Positions 11,981-24,390 of a stretch of DNA of 64,000 bases are shown here, piece after piece. Source of the DNA: Anarhynchus alexandrinus. Lineage: Eukaryota; Chordata; Aves; Charadriiformes; Charadriidae. The notes beneath the pieces were generated by a model. It worked only from the letters and a program-made list of their open reading frames with translations, had not been told where the DNA came from and made no database searches. The DNA lies in assembly GCA_008711295.1 (NCBI GenBank), contig VUYV01000047.1, positions 446,168-510,167 of the forward strand. Reading direction: 5' to 3'. Numbering within the stretch: the first letter of the stretch is position 1; every line of letters begins with the position of its first letter. Both the position numbers and the translations under genes were made by a program.

Positions 11981-14603
11981 CATAAGTCTGTTGTGAATGT
12001 GACCTGGGCTGAATGTGACTGAGCTCTTACGCTTGGGTCCTTTGGTGTCCTGTGCATACACATACCATTTTCAGTGAGGCAACGGGCACCTCCATGTACA
12101 GTAAAATATTTTCATTTACTGTCTTTCTCCTACCTCTGGCTGTAGTGGTGGGAACACCCTGCTGTTCATAGGGAGCAGAGGCAAAGCCTAATAGTGCCTC
12201 TATTCCAATGAGGCAAAGTACGTAAATGGAAATATGCATATTCAATAAATGAACAAACTAAGGCAATGGCTTCTCTGCAGGAAAGCTCTGAAAATTTAGA
12301 TGTTCGCCATTCCCTAGGAATGTTCCTTCAGAGCAATTGGGGATGGTCATACTGTGCAAAGGGAGAGACCCATCGGAAAAGGCTGGTCTTGGCTGTGCAC
12401 TATGAATAAGGAATAAAAACCCCACTGGAAAAAGAAAGGAAGCGAAATAGCAGGAGTGAATAAAACAAATGAAACTGCAGCTCTGTGATTTTTCACACGG
12501 TGGTTATTTCCATGGTGTGCTGCATTTGATCAAGTGACATATTTCACATCTACAAGGCACCTCAGCAGGACCAAAGTACTCCAGGCTCCTCGCACAGCCC
12601 CCAGAGCAGCCACATCCCACAGCTACGGGAAAACCCCGGAGCATCACAATGTTTTGAAATTTAGCTCAACTCCTCCTCCATGGGAAACCCAGTTTTCTGT
12701 GGGGAAGAGTATCTGGCATAAGCAAATCACCCCAGATAGATGGAAAAGTCTCATTTTAGCAGAAACTGGGGAAAAAAACAGGTCTCACTGCTGTTCTTTA
12801 TTTTGCCAGCGCTGCTTCTAAGGAAAGCACTGCAATGCTGTGCAAAATGTGCAAGCTGGGCATTTTGATGTTGACCCTTCAGAGTTGGCGTCCCAGGTGA
12901 GATCCTTGGGAAATGGTCGGGTTCTTGCAACATGCTTTGATTTTTTTTCTCACCTGCAGGTAGGAATGGATATTTGTCTTCCAGAAATGATGACCACATT
13001 CAAGAGCAAATAACCACAGAGAGGTATAGCTACTTTTGGCTGACCGAGACAGCAAAAACCCCTTTATTTTCCATGGCATCACACCATTTATGAAGGCTTC
13101 AGTAAAGGAGAGAGCTGTCAGGACACCGGGGTCTCCTCACCTGGGTTCTGGTGGGAATTCAGGGTTAAAAATAAAAATGAAAATTTGGGAAAGAGCTGAG
13201 AAATTAACTTTGCAGTAACGTATCGGGCTGCTGATATCACTGAACATCTTGTTGTTAGCAGAGTTCCTCTGGGCTCTGTTTGAAGCCCTTTTTTATTTTC
13301 TATACAAACGAGCTAGACCTACACTTCCAGAGAGTTAATTTGCATTTTTATGGGGATGAAGCCATTTTGTATGCCAGTGGGCCTTCTCCGAATAGCGCTC
13401 TGGTTACTTTTTAAAAGGCATTTAACATAATGAAGGGTAGATTGCTGAATATTAAGCCACTGAGTTTAGTGAAGGAAATGTCAGAGAGTGCGTTTCATCT
13501 AAATGCATTAAAAATGGCAAATAGCATACCATCCAGTTCTTTATCAAACAAAATACATGCAGTTTTCCTTTCAAATGCACAGGATACGCGGTGAGGTTTC
13601 CAAATTTCAGCCTTCGCAGTGCCGGGGTGTATCAACGTCTTCTCTGAGCAAGAGCTCACTGGCTCCAGAGGCCCTCTTCATAAATAATACGGGGTGGTAT
13701 TTAGAGGAGCAGAAGGATGGGGACACGGCATCCCACAGGGCTGCGTGTGTGGACTAACGCTCGGCAGTTTTGCATCTGACTCTCCCAAAGCCCTCAAGTC
13801 CTCAGGGAAGGTTGCTGAGACATCTTCAGTGTTGTCCCAGACTGGTGGAGAAAGCAAGTCCAGGGCCACCAAGGGTGTGTTGTTCAAGCACCTCCAATAA
13901 TCAACCTTTTGTGTGTATATATATATATCTATCTATATATATCGTGCAATAATGTGCTGCGCTGTTTCAGTAAGCTAATTGACTATAAAACTGGAGACTA
14001 GATCACATCTTTTATATTTAAATTGCTATTGCTCTTCAAACTTTTGATCTTTTTAAATAAAAAGTAGTTATTAAAGCCTTTGAGAAAAAGTAAGCACTAC
14101 CTATAAAATTCCCTCAAATCTCTATAATGTGAAAAAAAAAAAAGCATTAATAACCAGTCTCAGGGACAAAATGGGGTGGGTTGACACATAACAACAGTTT
14201 CCCAGTGTTCAAATCCAAATGAGTTAGTACCCAGAAAGACGAAGAAGCAGAAGGACTCTATTCTTAAACAGAAAATGTTTTTTGAAAAGTGTCAAGAAAG
14301 CACCACAGAACACGAATATAGCAGATTCCCACACATGCACAGCCAGCAGCTCTCGGGATTGAGGGTTTCCACAACTCAGCCTCCAGGAGCAGCTCAGTCT
14401 AGCACCAGTAAAAGGCTGCTGGGCTGTGGTGGCCCAAGCATGGGAAAGGGACAGATCCCCTCCTCGCCCACCGCAGAAAGCTTAAAGACAAGAGCCTGCT
14501 CACAAACCCCGGCAGCGAGCAGCAGTGCTGCATGTAGACCCTGGGAGCAGAGCCACTGCCTGCTCGGGTCCCGGCTCTGCTGTGCGGCCAGTTACAGCAA
14601 AGT
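11981..14603. other. Non-coding sequence, no gene seen
   Basis: It contains a TA/TATC microsatellite (listed separately) and an A12 run near 14131. The stretch 13320-13560 is A+T-rich with several TAAT and octamer-like motifs. This resembles conserved non-coding sequence but cannot be confirmed here. No open frame looks like an exon. Confidence 0.55.
13911..13942. repeat. TA/TATC microsatellite
   Basis: A GTGTGTA start passes into TA repeats interrupted by CTATCTA units, about 32 bp. It is a simple repeat, probably length-variable. Confidence 0.9.
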
Positions 14604-15080
14604 CATAGAACCACAGACCCATAGAATGGTTAGAGTTGGAAAGGACCTTAAAGATCACCTAGTTCCAACCCCCCTGCCATGGGCAGGGACACCTCCCACC
14701 AGCCCAGGTTGCTCAAAGCCCCGTCCAACCTGGCCCTGAACACCTCCAGGGATGGGGCAGCCACAGCTTCTCTGGGCAACCTGGGCCAGTGTCTCAACAC
14801 CCTCAGTATGAAAACTTTCTTCCTAATATCTATTCTAAATCTCCTCTATTTCAGTTTGAAGTCATTACCCCTCATCTTATCACTACATGGTCTTGTAAAA
14901 TGTCCCTCCCCATCTTTCCTGTAGACCCCTTTTGGTACTGTAAGGGGCTCTAAGGTCTCCCCGGAGCCTTCTCATCTCCAGGCTGAACAACCCCAACTCT
15001 CTCAGCCTGTCCTCACAGCAGAGGGGTCTCCAGCCCTCAGATCATCTTCATGGCCTCCTCTGGACCCACTCCAACAGTCC
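14604..15080 (-). mobile_element. CR1 of intermediate age, about 480 bp
   Basis: The octamer array is degenerate (CATAGAACC, CACAGACC, CATAGAATGG). The 3' hairpin is followed by the block GGGGCAGCCACAGCTTC, shared with the copy at 53309 but not with the young subfamily. The element extends 5' past the text for [15 protein letters not shown] ORF2 sequence to about 15080. Several indels break the frame. I infer an intermediate age from its divergence relative to the young copies. Confidence 0.93.
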
Positions 15081-16027
15081 TGGTGTCCCAGCTCATCGCC
15101 TCTTTGGCTTTTACCTTCCTGTGTGGGAAGATGCTGCAATGCATTTTCTGCATCCTTCAGCTCCTGTTTCAAGTAGATGGTACAAATTGGATGATCACCT
15201 CTTCCTCAGGGGTCTCAAATATATTTTCATCAACTTCAGCAGAACCGATCCAGATTCACTCCAGGGCAGAGGAGACAAAGACCACACCAACAGACTTATA
15301 TTTCTGCTGTGTAGCTCATCAGAATTTTAAACCTGGTGAACAAAGCGGGAAACATTTTCCTCCTGCACAGTGTGTCTTACTCCCAGGACACGGAGTGCCT
15401 CAACTCTGCAACCAGCTCTGAGAGGCACACGTGGGTCCCAACACAGACCTAGGGCCAAAACATTGCTGTGTATAAACCAAGTCCTACCAGCCCCTCTGTT
15501 TCCCAGGTTCAGCGGTACAAATAAAACCGCTGCATTTCATACCTAGAAACATTAACTTGGACAATGAGATTGTTGGAGATGCGGATGACAGGAGCTGGGA
15601 AGAATCGAGATAGATCTGCAAAGAACGGAGAGTGTCGTGAGCCGGAGCTGGGTGGTGGTTGCAGCTCTGGCCGGGCACATAACACAGTGGAGTGGCACAA
15701 CCCACTGGCAGAAGCAGGGAACAGGTACATCACTTTCTTATCTATAGGATTGCGATGGCACTGTGCAAATGGGGGGGAGCTGGGGGGAGCCCCAGGAGTG
15801 CCGCGGCCCCGGGGAGCAGGGTGCTACCCACCAGAGATGCACCAGGCAGCAGGGTCTGAGTATTTGATAGCTAAATATTGGCTGCAGAAACACCTTCTGA
15901 TGGTGCAGATACAGGCAACAGGGAATTATCAGCACGGATCGGTTCATCCGTGCCTAAGCACGCCAAAATGCCCCCAGCAAACTGACCATAATAAGTACAT
16001 AATAACTCCTTTCTTTTAAATTAGCAG

Positions 16028-16073
16028 TACAGATTATTCTATGCAGAGTTAAGATGGAAAACACCTGCTTCAG
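16028..16073 (+). other. Candidate small exon (unproven)
   Basis: A T-rich tract ending in TTAGCAG precedes the segment, and CAG|GTAAGTTCT, a consensus-grade donor, follows it. Two of the three frames are open across the 46 bp. I recognise no protein. Such pseudo-exons arise by chance, so this is only a flag. Confidence 0.15.
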
Positions 16074-17542
16074 GTAAGTTCTAGATAAGCACAAGCGTCT
16101 CATTGGGAGAAGCTGACCCCTTGCAGTGGGATGGGACGAAGGCTGCATAACCTGTGGGGTTAACAGGTACCAAGTGCCTTCTGTTGGTGCATAGGGACGG
16201 ACGTACCCCCCAGGCACAGAATGAAAAACAAAGTCTGAGCTCTTATAAAATTGCCAGGAAATGTTTGCAGAGGTTTTCTTGCTGTTCTTGCTTTGGTTTG
16301 TTTTGGTGTGAGGTTTGTTGTTTTGTTTTTTTTTTAATCAAAGAATTTGGGCTGTTGCACAAGGCAAGGTGCAATGAGACCAGGAGGACCAGAAGCTCTG
16401 TTCCTGCATGGGTCCTGCATCAGCAGCAAAAGCCGGGCAGGTTCCTGCCCCGTGGACAGCCTCAAAGCTGACTCAGCCCCTCATAAAATACAGGGCACCT
16501 TGCATAAAGCACCCACGTCAGCAGCAAACCAGTGTGTTTCCTGCAGTTTGCACCCGGTTTGGGATTCGGTGGAGTATCTCTGGCTCATGTGCTCAGGCCA
16601 AGGGAGAAAAAGACACTTCTGTTTCCAGCTAAGCAGCAAACCCATGGATGTGCAGTGCTGAGGCGAGAGCTGGTACTCAGTGTACGTCGTAGGCATGAGA
16701 AGCTTAGCAGCCATGATTTGCTACGCTTTGCTTTTCCACCCTCACTTCTGTAAAACATGGGAACTTGATAACGAATGAAGTCCTCTCCAGGCTGCTGCAA
16801 GCATCACCACCATGCCAAGACATATGCGATGGCACTGTGGCTCTTCCCAGCAGCCCCTACCGCAATCTGCCTCACGCCCAACTTCAGCTAACGGCGTAGA
16901 CCAAGGAGACGTGAAGAGATCTCCTCCGAGCAGGAGGGCAGCACGCACCAAAACTCATTAAAGGAAAGCCTAATTGGCATCATCAGCTTTGCAGCAGGCC
17001 CTGACTATTGCATGGGTCAGGGAGGCTGAAGGGTGGCATTCCATGGAAAGGAGGTGGGCGGTCCCCAGGGAAAGGTGTCTTCTCAATGCTGATCTTCACC
17101 CTGCTTCTGGCAGCAGCTTTTGGGGTGGAATAGCTGCAGTTCCACGCTTAGGGTGGCACCTGGAAAGCAGAAAGAGAAGGACTGATGCACAGTGTGAATA
17201 TTTTACACCACCAAGCAGCAGGCAGGAGCAAAGGAGACCGAGTGGACACGGGAAGCATGGCAAAGAGGGGCTGAGCGCCGGCTTCCACTGCAAAACCTGG
17301 CAGGATCCCATTCCCAGGGCATTCCTTTACACGGATGTCTAAGCTGAGCAAGATGGATAAAAAAATATCCTCTCTTCAGCCAGCGTTTAATCAAGAGTTC
17401 CCACTGGCTTGCCCTAAAGAACAGCTTCGGCCATATCCCAAAAATGCGTATATTGCATACCCCAAAAATATACATGCCATTAGAAATTGAGCAGGTTTGG
17501 GGAGCCAGAAGGCAGATGTGGCCCTGTTTTGTGCCCAGAGAC

Positions 17543-17812
17543 ACGGAAACCACCGAAGGGCTTCGGAGAGGCAGAAACCCAAGGCGGAGGAGAGGGTTCG
17601 TTGCGGGGTTTCGGCCCGGCAGCACTGCACGCCGCCTCCCCCAGCCATGAGGGACCCCGAGAGCTGCAGGAGGAGAGGCACCGTCCCGGAGACAGACGCA
17701 GGGGTGGCCCGGGGGCTGCAGCTCGCCGAGAAGATGCCACCACCGACAAGCTGCAGCTTTGTAAAAGCGTCGCAGAGCAGTTGCCTTTCCGCGCATTCCG
17801 GCACACCGCTCG
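17543..17812. promoter_or_regulatory. CpG-island-like segment
   Basis: By direct count there are 25 CpG dinucleotides in about 270 bp, against CpG-poor flanks. Such clusters in vertebrate DNA usually mark unmethylated promoters or enhancers. No TATA box or obvious coding first exon is attached. The long open frames on both strands (for example 17203-17796 minus) are what GC-rich DNA produces by chance. Confidence 0.4.
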
Positions 17813-19879
17813 TTAATTCTGCTTTCTAATGCAGATCAATGAGAACTGCTTTTTCTGCTCTGATGTGTTAATTTCTAGAAAATAGACAAAAGTCTATTTA
17901 ATTTAAACTCCAGACTTGGTGGATAACTTCTCCGCGAGAACAGAGGAAGGAACAAGAACACAACAGGAAGCTTCTGGGGGCCCAAAGGTTGTTTGTTTAT
18001 CTTTGAACTTTGTGCCAAAACAACAAAACACAATTATCCTAATTTTTGCATGCCATTTCCAGCATTGTAAATCCTTTATGTAAGAATACATCAAACCCCT
18101 TCTGCCTGCCAATCCCCTCTGTTGCTAAGGAACAGGCAGGCAGAAACCCTGAGCTGGGAGACTTGAAAGTCCTCATTAAAAGGCTTTGTGCATCCCTATC
18201 AGTGAAATGCTAATTCAGTAAGGCTGATTGATACCCCTGTGTTATCAAGTTCCAGCGATGAGGAAGCCGCTCTGGCTCACCTTCAGTCACTGTAGTTAAC
18301 AGCAAAAAAAAAAAAGGTTTCTCACTTAAGCAACTGGAAACATTTTAATCCTAAAAAGCAAGCAAAGTTTGCATGTTCTGCATACCTCATTTCTGCCCAG
18401 CGCGCACAAGGCTGGGAAAGTTATTTACATACGTTACAAATTCACTTAGCAACCCAGGCTGCACCACTTAATTAAAATGTTTCCAGTCGTATAATCATAG
18501 GACATCCTTTTGAGCATCCTACCCGGCTGATCGGCACTGACTCGGAAGGAAAGCTGCTGATCCGGACAGAAACTTTCCGCCAAGCCCGTGTCTCCTTCCT
18601 CCAGGGCTCCCAGTCTCGACATCAGTGTAAAATTAATGTTGCTCAGCCGTTATTAGTTTTTACTTCAGTCTCACACCTCTCTCGTAGCTCCCGGAACGGG
18701 GATCTGTATGCACAGACATTATTGCTACATTCCAGGAAAAAATATTTTGTCCTCTTTGTTAAACCTCAGCCTCCGTTTTAAACCTGGACCACAGACCTGA
18801 ATTGCTGTACTTTAAAACCAGTAATATACATGTATGGAGGAAACATTATTTAAAATCAATCACTTTGCAGGGCAGGCAAGGGAGGTGCAGGGCCAGGCTC
18901 TCCATGCACGCTAAGGAAAAGACAATTTACCCCAAGTGCTCATGTAAGGGACTTTTTTTTTTCCAGTTGGAAAAAGGAGCTACAGCAAGTGGTTTCCAAG
19001 CCCAAATACTCCAGCAAGTCAGGATTTATGAGAATTCACATCCTTTCCCACCTCCTTTTGAGACAGGGAGGGACTGTTACCCTACCCCCCACCAAGGCCG
19101 GCAGCAGAAAATCATCACCAGACCGCGCGCGATTGGTCATCCCCTTATTAATTTGTAAAGCTAAATTAGGAAGAGAACACTTTGCAGTTTAATCAAAGCT
19201 ACAACACCATGATTAACGCACTGAAAGGTTGGAAAGGATTGACCCAGAAATGAATTCCCAACAGAGCAGTCACGGCTTCCAACCAAAATTAAACGGAGGG
19301 ACGGGGCGGGGGGAGGAAACAAGCACATTCGAAAGAGCTCAGAGATATTTTTACACTGATGAGGTAAAGAATTTCACAGCGACGTAGCCAAACAACCCAT
19401 ATTTCACTATCGTACCCTGAGCAGAGGAATCATTGTTTGATCTAAGTTTTAAATGAAGCCATTGTTTGACCCAGCTCTCAATGAAAGCAGAGCATTATAG
19501 AGCAATTTGTCCAGGATTTTCTCAGGCAGTTCACTTCATCCAGCCGACCTCACAGCCATCCCTGCGTCCCCTCTTCAGGTGGCACAAGCCCTGTCCTGCC
19601 AGGTAGAGATCGGCATGAGACGCACCAGCTTTGTCAGGGACATAACCCTTATTCATGGTGCAGCAAAGCTGTGACCAAGCCACCTCTCTTCCCTGCCAAA
19701 GGTGTACAATGAGTTTTCACTCTGGTTTTCATCACAGCAATGCTGTCCATGTTCTCACCAAACTTGTCGCTGGAGCTCACGGCCATCTGCAGCATTCGCG
19801 TGTGCCCTATGTGGCTAAGTGAGGTTTTGATTTCTAATAAGGCTTCTACTTAGGGTTTTGGTAATGGGGAATTGAACTA

Positions 19880-20048
19880 GAATCATAGAATAGTTTGGGT
19901 TGGAAGGTACCCCTAAAGGTCATCTAGTCCAACCTCCCTGCAATAAGCAGGGACATGTTCAACTAGATCAGGTTGCTCAGAGCCCCATCCAACCTGACCT
20001 GGAACGTTTCCAGGGTTGGGGCATCTCCCACCTCTCTGGGCAACCAGA
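19880..20048 (-). mobile_element. Older CR1 3' end, second subfamily
   Basis: It starts with one octamer (AATCATAGAATAG). The hairpin region has decayed (CCCTGC-AATAA-GCAGGG), and the blocks AACTAGATCAGGTTGCTC and TTTCCAGGGTTGGGGCATC mark a different subfamily from the young copies. The element is truncated at about 20048. The copies at 28382 and 56612 have matching text in the opposite orientation. Confidence 0.92.
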
Positions 20049-21706
20049 CAGACTAGGAGTTGGCCATGTTGGAAGTGGTCCTTAGATAGGCCCAAATCAC
20101 CTTATCTCATCCTCTTCTAGGGGGCATTTAAGGTGCAATTGAGTTGGGAAGGGGGATTGTCTACTGCAAACACCAGTCAGAGAATTGTTGTGGTGCCACC
20201 ATACCTCAGGGGATGCTGAGGACACACTTGGCAGGCGGAGGAGGACAAGTGCCCCTGTGGCAAAGCTGTTGGAAAACACTTCTCCTGTCTCTCAGCATCA
20301 CCCAGGGAGTCTTCTCCGTCCCACTGTGAGCACTTTTCACCACTTTGCCCCCAGCTAAAGCAGGAAATTCGCAGTTCCAACTGGAATCTGGGTAATAAGA
20401 GGTGTGTAAGGCTGCGGGGATGTCCAGATGACGCCCAAACCTCCTGCCCACCCATAGCTGCCCCCCATCCAAATTCCTGTGGCAGCGTCCAGGAGAGCCG
20501 CGTCACCCCCAGCATAAAAGGGAGAGGAAGGAGTCCTGGCACCGTGGTGCCGGCTGCCACGCTGCTTCAAACTGTTGCAGTTTATTAATATTGCTATTTA
20601 TCCTGGGTTTTTCCATCATCAGTTCATGCAAAAAGATTAATATTTACCTTGGTGTAAAACCCAGAAAGCTGTTTACACAGCTCTTAATGCACAGCAATAG
20701 TTCAGCTGGGAACTCTGATCTCGGGCGCTGAGCATATATATCTGGGCTGTTCTCCATACACCCGGCGACAGTAGTTTGAGAGGAACAATTAAAAAAAAAA
20801 AAATAAAAAAAATCAGAGGCAAATATTACCAGCCAACAGCTCACCGGAGTCATCTGCCAGAGCTGCAAGTGCCACAGAGCAAATCGCTCATTAGCAACAC
20901 ACACAAAAGGAGGGTTTATTTGAGGCAATTAAATAACAACAGCAGTTGTGCAGCTCAGGGCCTCGAAATACATTTAATTAAACGTTTTTATGTATAAGGA
21001 AAAATCAGGTCAAGCAATTACGGGCACAATTTAGAACCGTTACCAGATTTTTGAAGTTTCTCAGCGACCCACTTTTTCACAGTTCAGAGTTGTTGAACAG
21101 TTCTTGGGGCTTTTGGCTGTGGGGAGAGAACAAGAGAGAAATGGAGAGTTGGATTCTTTTTTTTCCCTTGAACTAATATGTAATTTTGAAATCACTCTGT
21201 CTGCAACAGCAGAGTTAGAAAACAGCAGGAATTTTCCACCTTTGTGGATTTTTACGGACTCCCAGGACACAGACACAGCAAGAAATCCATCCAGAGATCC
21301 TGCACAGGGCAGATGCCTCCCAGATATTGCCCCGAGACCTTCCAGTTGAGGAAAGTTCTTCCCTGAGGACACAAATACTGCCAAATTCCTCAACCTGCAG
21401 TTGGGCCAAGCTTCGTCTTCCAGAGAGCCAGCATATGTCCCATTTTAAGGCTCCAGGTAACGATGCATTTACCACTTCCTTTATAAAGTGATCCATATGA
21501 TTAATTACTCCCACTTTTTAACTGTCGCCTCCTAACGCCAGGTTCAATTTATCTAACTTCAGCTTCCACTTACCGGAGTGTGCCACATCCCTCCTGTCTA
21601 AATGAAGGAGTAACATCATTAGACATGAAGTTACATTAAAATGCCATCAAATGAATAACCGCACTGATGAAGCGGTTGCATTTTGCCGTGCTCTTTCCCT
21701 TCTCAG

Positions 21707-21870
21707 CGGCTCCGGGAAGCCCTTGCACACAGCAAAGAAACTCGAGCGTTTTTGGGGGCTGCGAGGAGGTTCGTGCGGAGGCACCCCAAAACGCTGTGAC
21801 TTCGGGAACCGCACCGTGCTGCTCTGGCTCGAAGTGGATGAACGGGATGCAACATCGCATTGACCTTGCG
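21707..21870 (+). other. Candidate CpG-rich exon (unproven)
   Basis: The acceptor side is a clean polypyrimidine tract ending CCCTTCTCAG. The donor side is TTGCG|GTGAGG. The 164-bp segment has one frame open throughout (54 codons, beginning APGSPCTQQR, two leading bases). About 17 CpGs fall in 21672-21870, far above the flanks. I know no matching protein, so a non-coding RNA exon or chance are alternatives. Confidence 0.22.
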
Positions 21871-22039
21871 GTGAGGTTTCAGGACCAGCCTCCTACATGG
21901 CACGTCTCTAGACGTTTTCATTTTTTTCCTCTTGACCTCAGGATAAAGCGTCCAGGACTCACTAATGCCTGAGCTGTGGCATGGCCTTTGGTCTGGCCCT
22001 GCTGGTCTGATTACTGAGGACTCAGGCACGTGGAAATCT

Positions 22040-22065
22040 GTGTGTGTATATATATATAAACACAC
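22040..22065. repeat. TG-TA-CA microsatellite with dyad symmetry
   Basis: A GTGTGTG run passes through TA repeats into ACACAC, so the tract is nearly self-complementary and could extrude as a hairpin. Confidence 0.85.
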
Positions 22066-23756
22066 GAAATACAGTGCACTGTTCCAAACCAGGACAATTT
22101 AGTCTAGCGAAAAGGTAGTGATTGGTCCAAAAAGTCATGTTCACTAACCTATGACCGTCAGGGGACTACCTGATAAATGCTGAAGCCCAGCTAGTTGTGA
22201 GTCCCCACAGCAACCTACCCTCAATGCCTCAGCTGAAAAGAAATCATATAAAAAAAGTATAAAATGTGAAAGTAACAAGGAGAGTAACATATCTGTTAAC
22301 TGGTTCTAAATCCCAGGAAATAAATGTCTGCCTGTCCCCCAAATACACCGACCCTGAATCAAATCCAAAGATCAAAACTGGCTGGTGCACAAGGTCCCCA
22401 AGGGACCATACTCTCTCCTGTACTCCAAACTGAGCAAGTTCAGCTCTCACCATTATCAGTCACATTTCTTTCTGGTATATCCTAGGAAAAAAGAAAAATC
22501 AACTGTGATCATAACCAGACGCAAACATCAGATCTGAATTCCCTTTGTATCTCCTTCCCTATGTCAGCTCACCGTGAACCTAGGGATTAAGAAACCCACT
22601 TTGGAAAGAAATACAATAGTACCAGAAAAGCTGAATAGTTGTACCAAAAGCANGGGGGGGGCGATTAAGTATTCCGACCCTAATCCTTGCTTTGTACCTC
22701 TTTTCTTCAGAGGCAGAGTCATGGGGCTGATCCTACCTCGCACCAACAAGCTGGACCTCTCACAGCAACCCTCAAGGTCCTCCCAACCTCCCCCATAAAC
22801 GCAGCTCGTTGGAGCCCTCGCAGTGTTTTCCGAGCAGTCAGGGAAGTTTGCACAGATTAATGTCACAGGAGGATAATTCTTCCCCTCGTGTGCATATCTC
22901 GCTTCAAAACCGAACCATATATAACACAGGCCCTGAAAATGGAAGTGGTGATTTTAAATCCAGGTGCTGTAAAACAATGAGACGCACGGGGATGAAGTTA
23001 TTTTACAACATTGGCTGAATAAAAGTTTGAGAAGGGGCTCAGCTATTTCTTAAGTTGTCTGACATTTTTTGTGGAAGAGAAATTATGGCAGTGACCGCCA
23101 GAAGCTGTTCACGATGCATTTGATACCAAGTTAAATAGCAAATTAATATTTTCCCGCTTTTCAAAAATTTAGCCTGCCATAACCCAGTCTTGCTTCAACT
23201 ATAAAGAAGGCTCAGGTATTCATTTTCTGCCAATGCAATATATATTTCAGTTTTCCTACTTGAATACTTAAGTATCTCAATAATAAAACTCAAGGAATTT
23301 ATGGTTTATTTTAAAAGCCTATGTAGAATAAGGCAAGAGTCCAGAGCCACAAAGCTTTATTTAGCTAGCTATAGCTTTATTTCCTAGCCATTAAGAAGTC
23401 ATTCATTATACACAGCATTATTCTAACATATAGATTTTTCACTAACCTATTTGCAAAGTCGATCTGGGGCAAATTTCAAGATGGATTCAAGCAGTGAGAA
23501 AAGGATGCTCCTGCAGCAGTCAGGCGATGTACCTGAGAAAGGCCTTAAGGTCACGTCCCATTTCCTAAAAATCCTGGTTTTCACCCAGCCATGAGCAGTT
23601 ATGGCTTAACAAGCTGTTTAGCAAATTCTCCATGATGGAGAATTTGCCTAAATACCCATTTCCCAGCTGGGGGATGCTGCAGATGTGGGGCAGCTTGCAG
23701 GAGGAGCACTGTCCAGGTGCAAGCGAGACCTGGGTGCTCACTGGGTTGGTTTTATT

Positions 23757-24343
23757 CATAGAATCATAGAATGGTTTAGGTTGGAAAGGACCTTGAAGAT
23801 CATCGAGTTCCAACCCCCCTGCCATAGGCAGGGACACCTCCCACCAGACCAGGCTGCCCAAGGCCACGTCCAGCCTGGCCTTGAACACCTCCAGGGATGG
23901 GGCCTCAACAACCTCTCTGGGCAACCTGGGACAGTGCCTCACCACCCTCACAGGGAAAAACTTCTTCCTAATGTTCAATCTAAACCTGCCCTTTTCCAGT
24001 TTCAAGCCATTCCCCCTCGTCCTATCACTACATGCCCATGTAAAAAGTCCTTCCCCAGCTCTCCTGTAGGCCCCCTTTAGGGACTGGAAGGCCGCAAGAA
24101 GATCGCCCCGGAGCCTTCTCTTCTCCAGGCTGAACAACCCCAACTCTTTCAGCCTCTCCTCATAGGAGAGGTGCTCCAGCCCTCGGATCATCCTCGTGTC
24201 TCTCCTCTGGCCCCACTCCAGCAGGTCCATGTCCTTCTTCTGTTGGGGACTCCAGAGCTGGATGCAGTACTCCAGGTGGGGTCTCACGAGAGTGGAGTAG
24301 AGGGGCAGAATCACCTCCCTCGCCCTGCTGGCCACACTTCTTG
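23757..24343 (-). mobile_element. Young CR1, about 590 bp, longest intact copy
   Basis: The element carries octamers (CATAGAATCATAGAATGG), the 3' hairpin and about 560 bp of continuous ORF2 text. On the minus strand it begins in the text for CR1's [13 protein letters not shown] and stays open to the tail. It is 5' truncated at about 24343. By eye it differs from the 26441 copy at about 15 of 425 shared positions, so the subfamily was active recently. A duplicated flank sits at its 5' junction. Confidence 0.96.
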
Positions 24344-24390
24344 GAAAACAGTATAATTCTAATTCAGAATTCTTGGAAAAACAGTATAAA
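24338..24390. repeat. Direct repeat at a CR1 5' junction
   Basis: TTCTTGGAAAACAGTATAA (from 24338) and the near-identical TTCTTGGAAAAACAGTATAA (from 24370) lie 32 bp apart. The first copy overlaps the last CR1 bases (TTCTT). Confidence 0.9.

Larger units (their letters stand above)
15081..19879. other. Non-coding sequence with CpG-rich segment and splice-like sites
   Basis: This is the second longest CR1-free stretch. It holds a purine-rich G tract (15771-15800), a candidate small exon (16028-16073), a CpG-island-like segment (17543-17812) and A-runs near 18304 and T-runs near 18952. A GC box lies at 19303-19313 (GGGGCGGGGGG). The part 17830-18700 is A+T-rich with TAAT and TGATTGAT motifs. 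No complete gene is readable. Confidence 0.55.
20049..23756. other. Non-coding sequence with CpG-rich open segment
   Basis: It holds an A-rich run at 20791-20812, a splice-bounded CpG-rich segment (21707-21870, listed separately), a TG/TA/CA microsatellite (22040-22065) and one ambiguous base at 22653 before a G8 run. Around 23350-23385 a short AGCTTTATTT motif is repeated. No complete gene is seen. Confidence 0.55.

Noticed and set aside
17203..17796. 197-codon minus-strand frame and several overlapping frames
   Set aside because: GC-rich DNA has few stop codons, and frames are open on both strands at once. I report the CpG feature instead.
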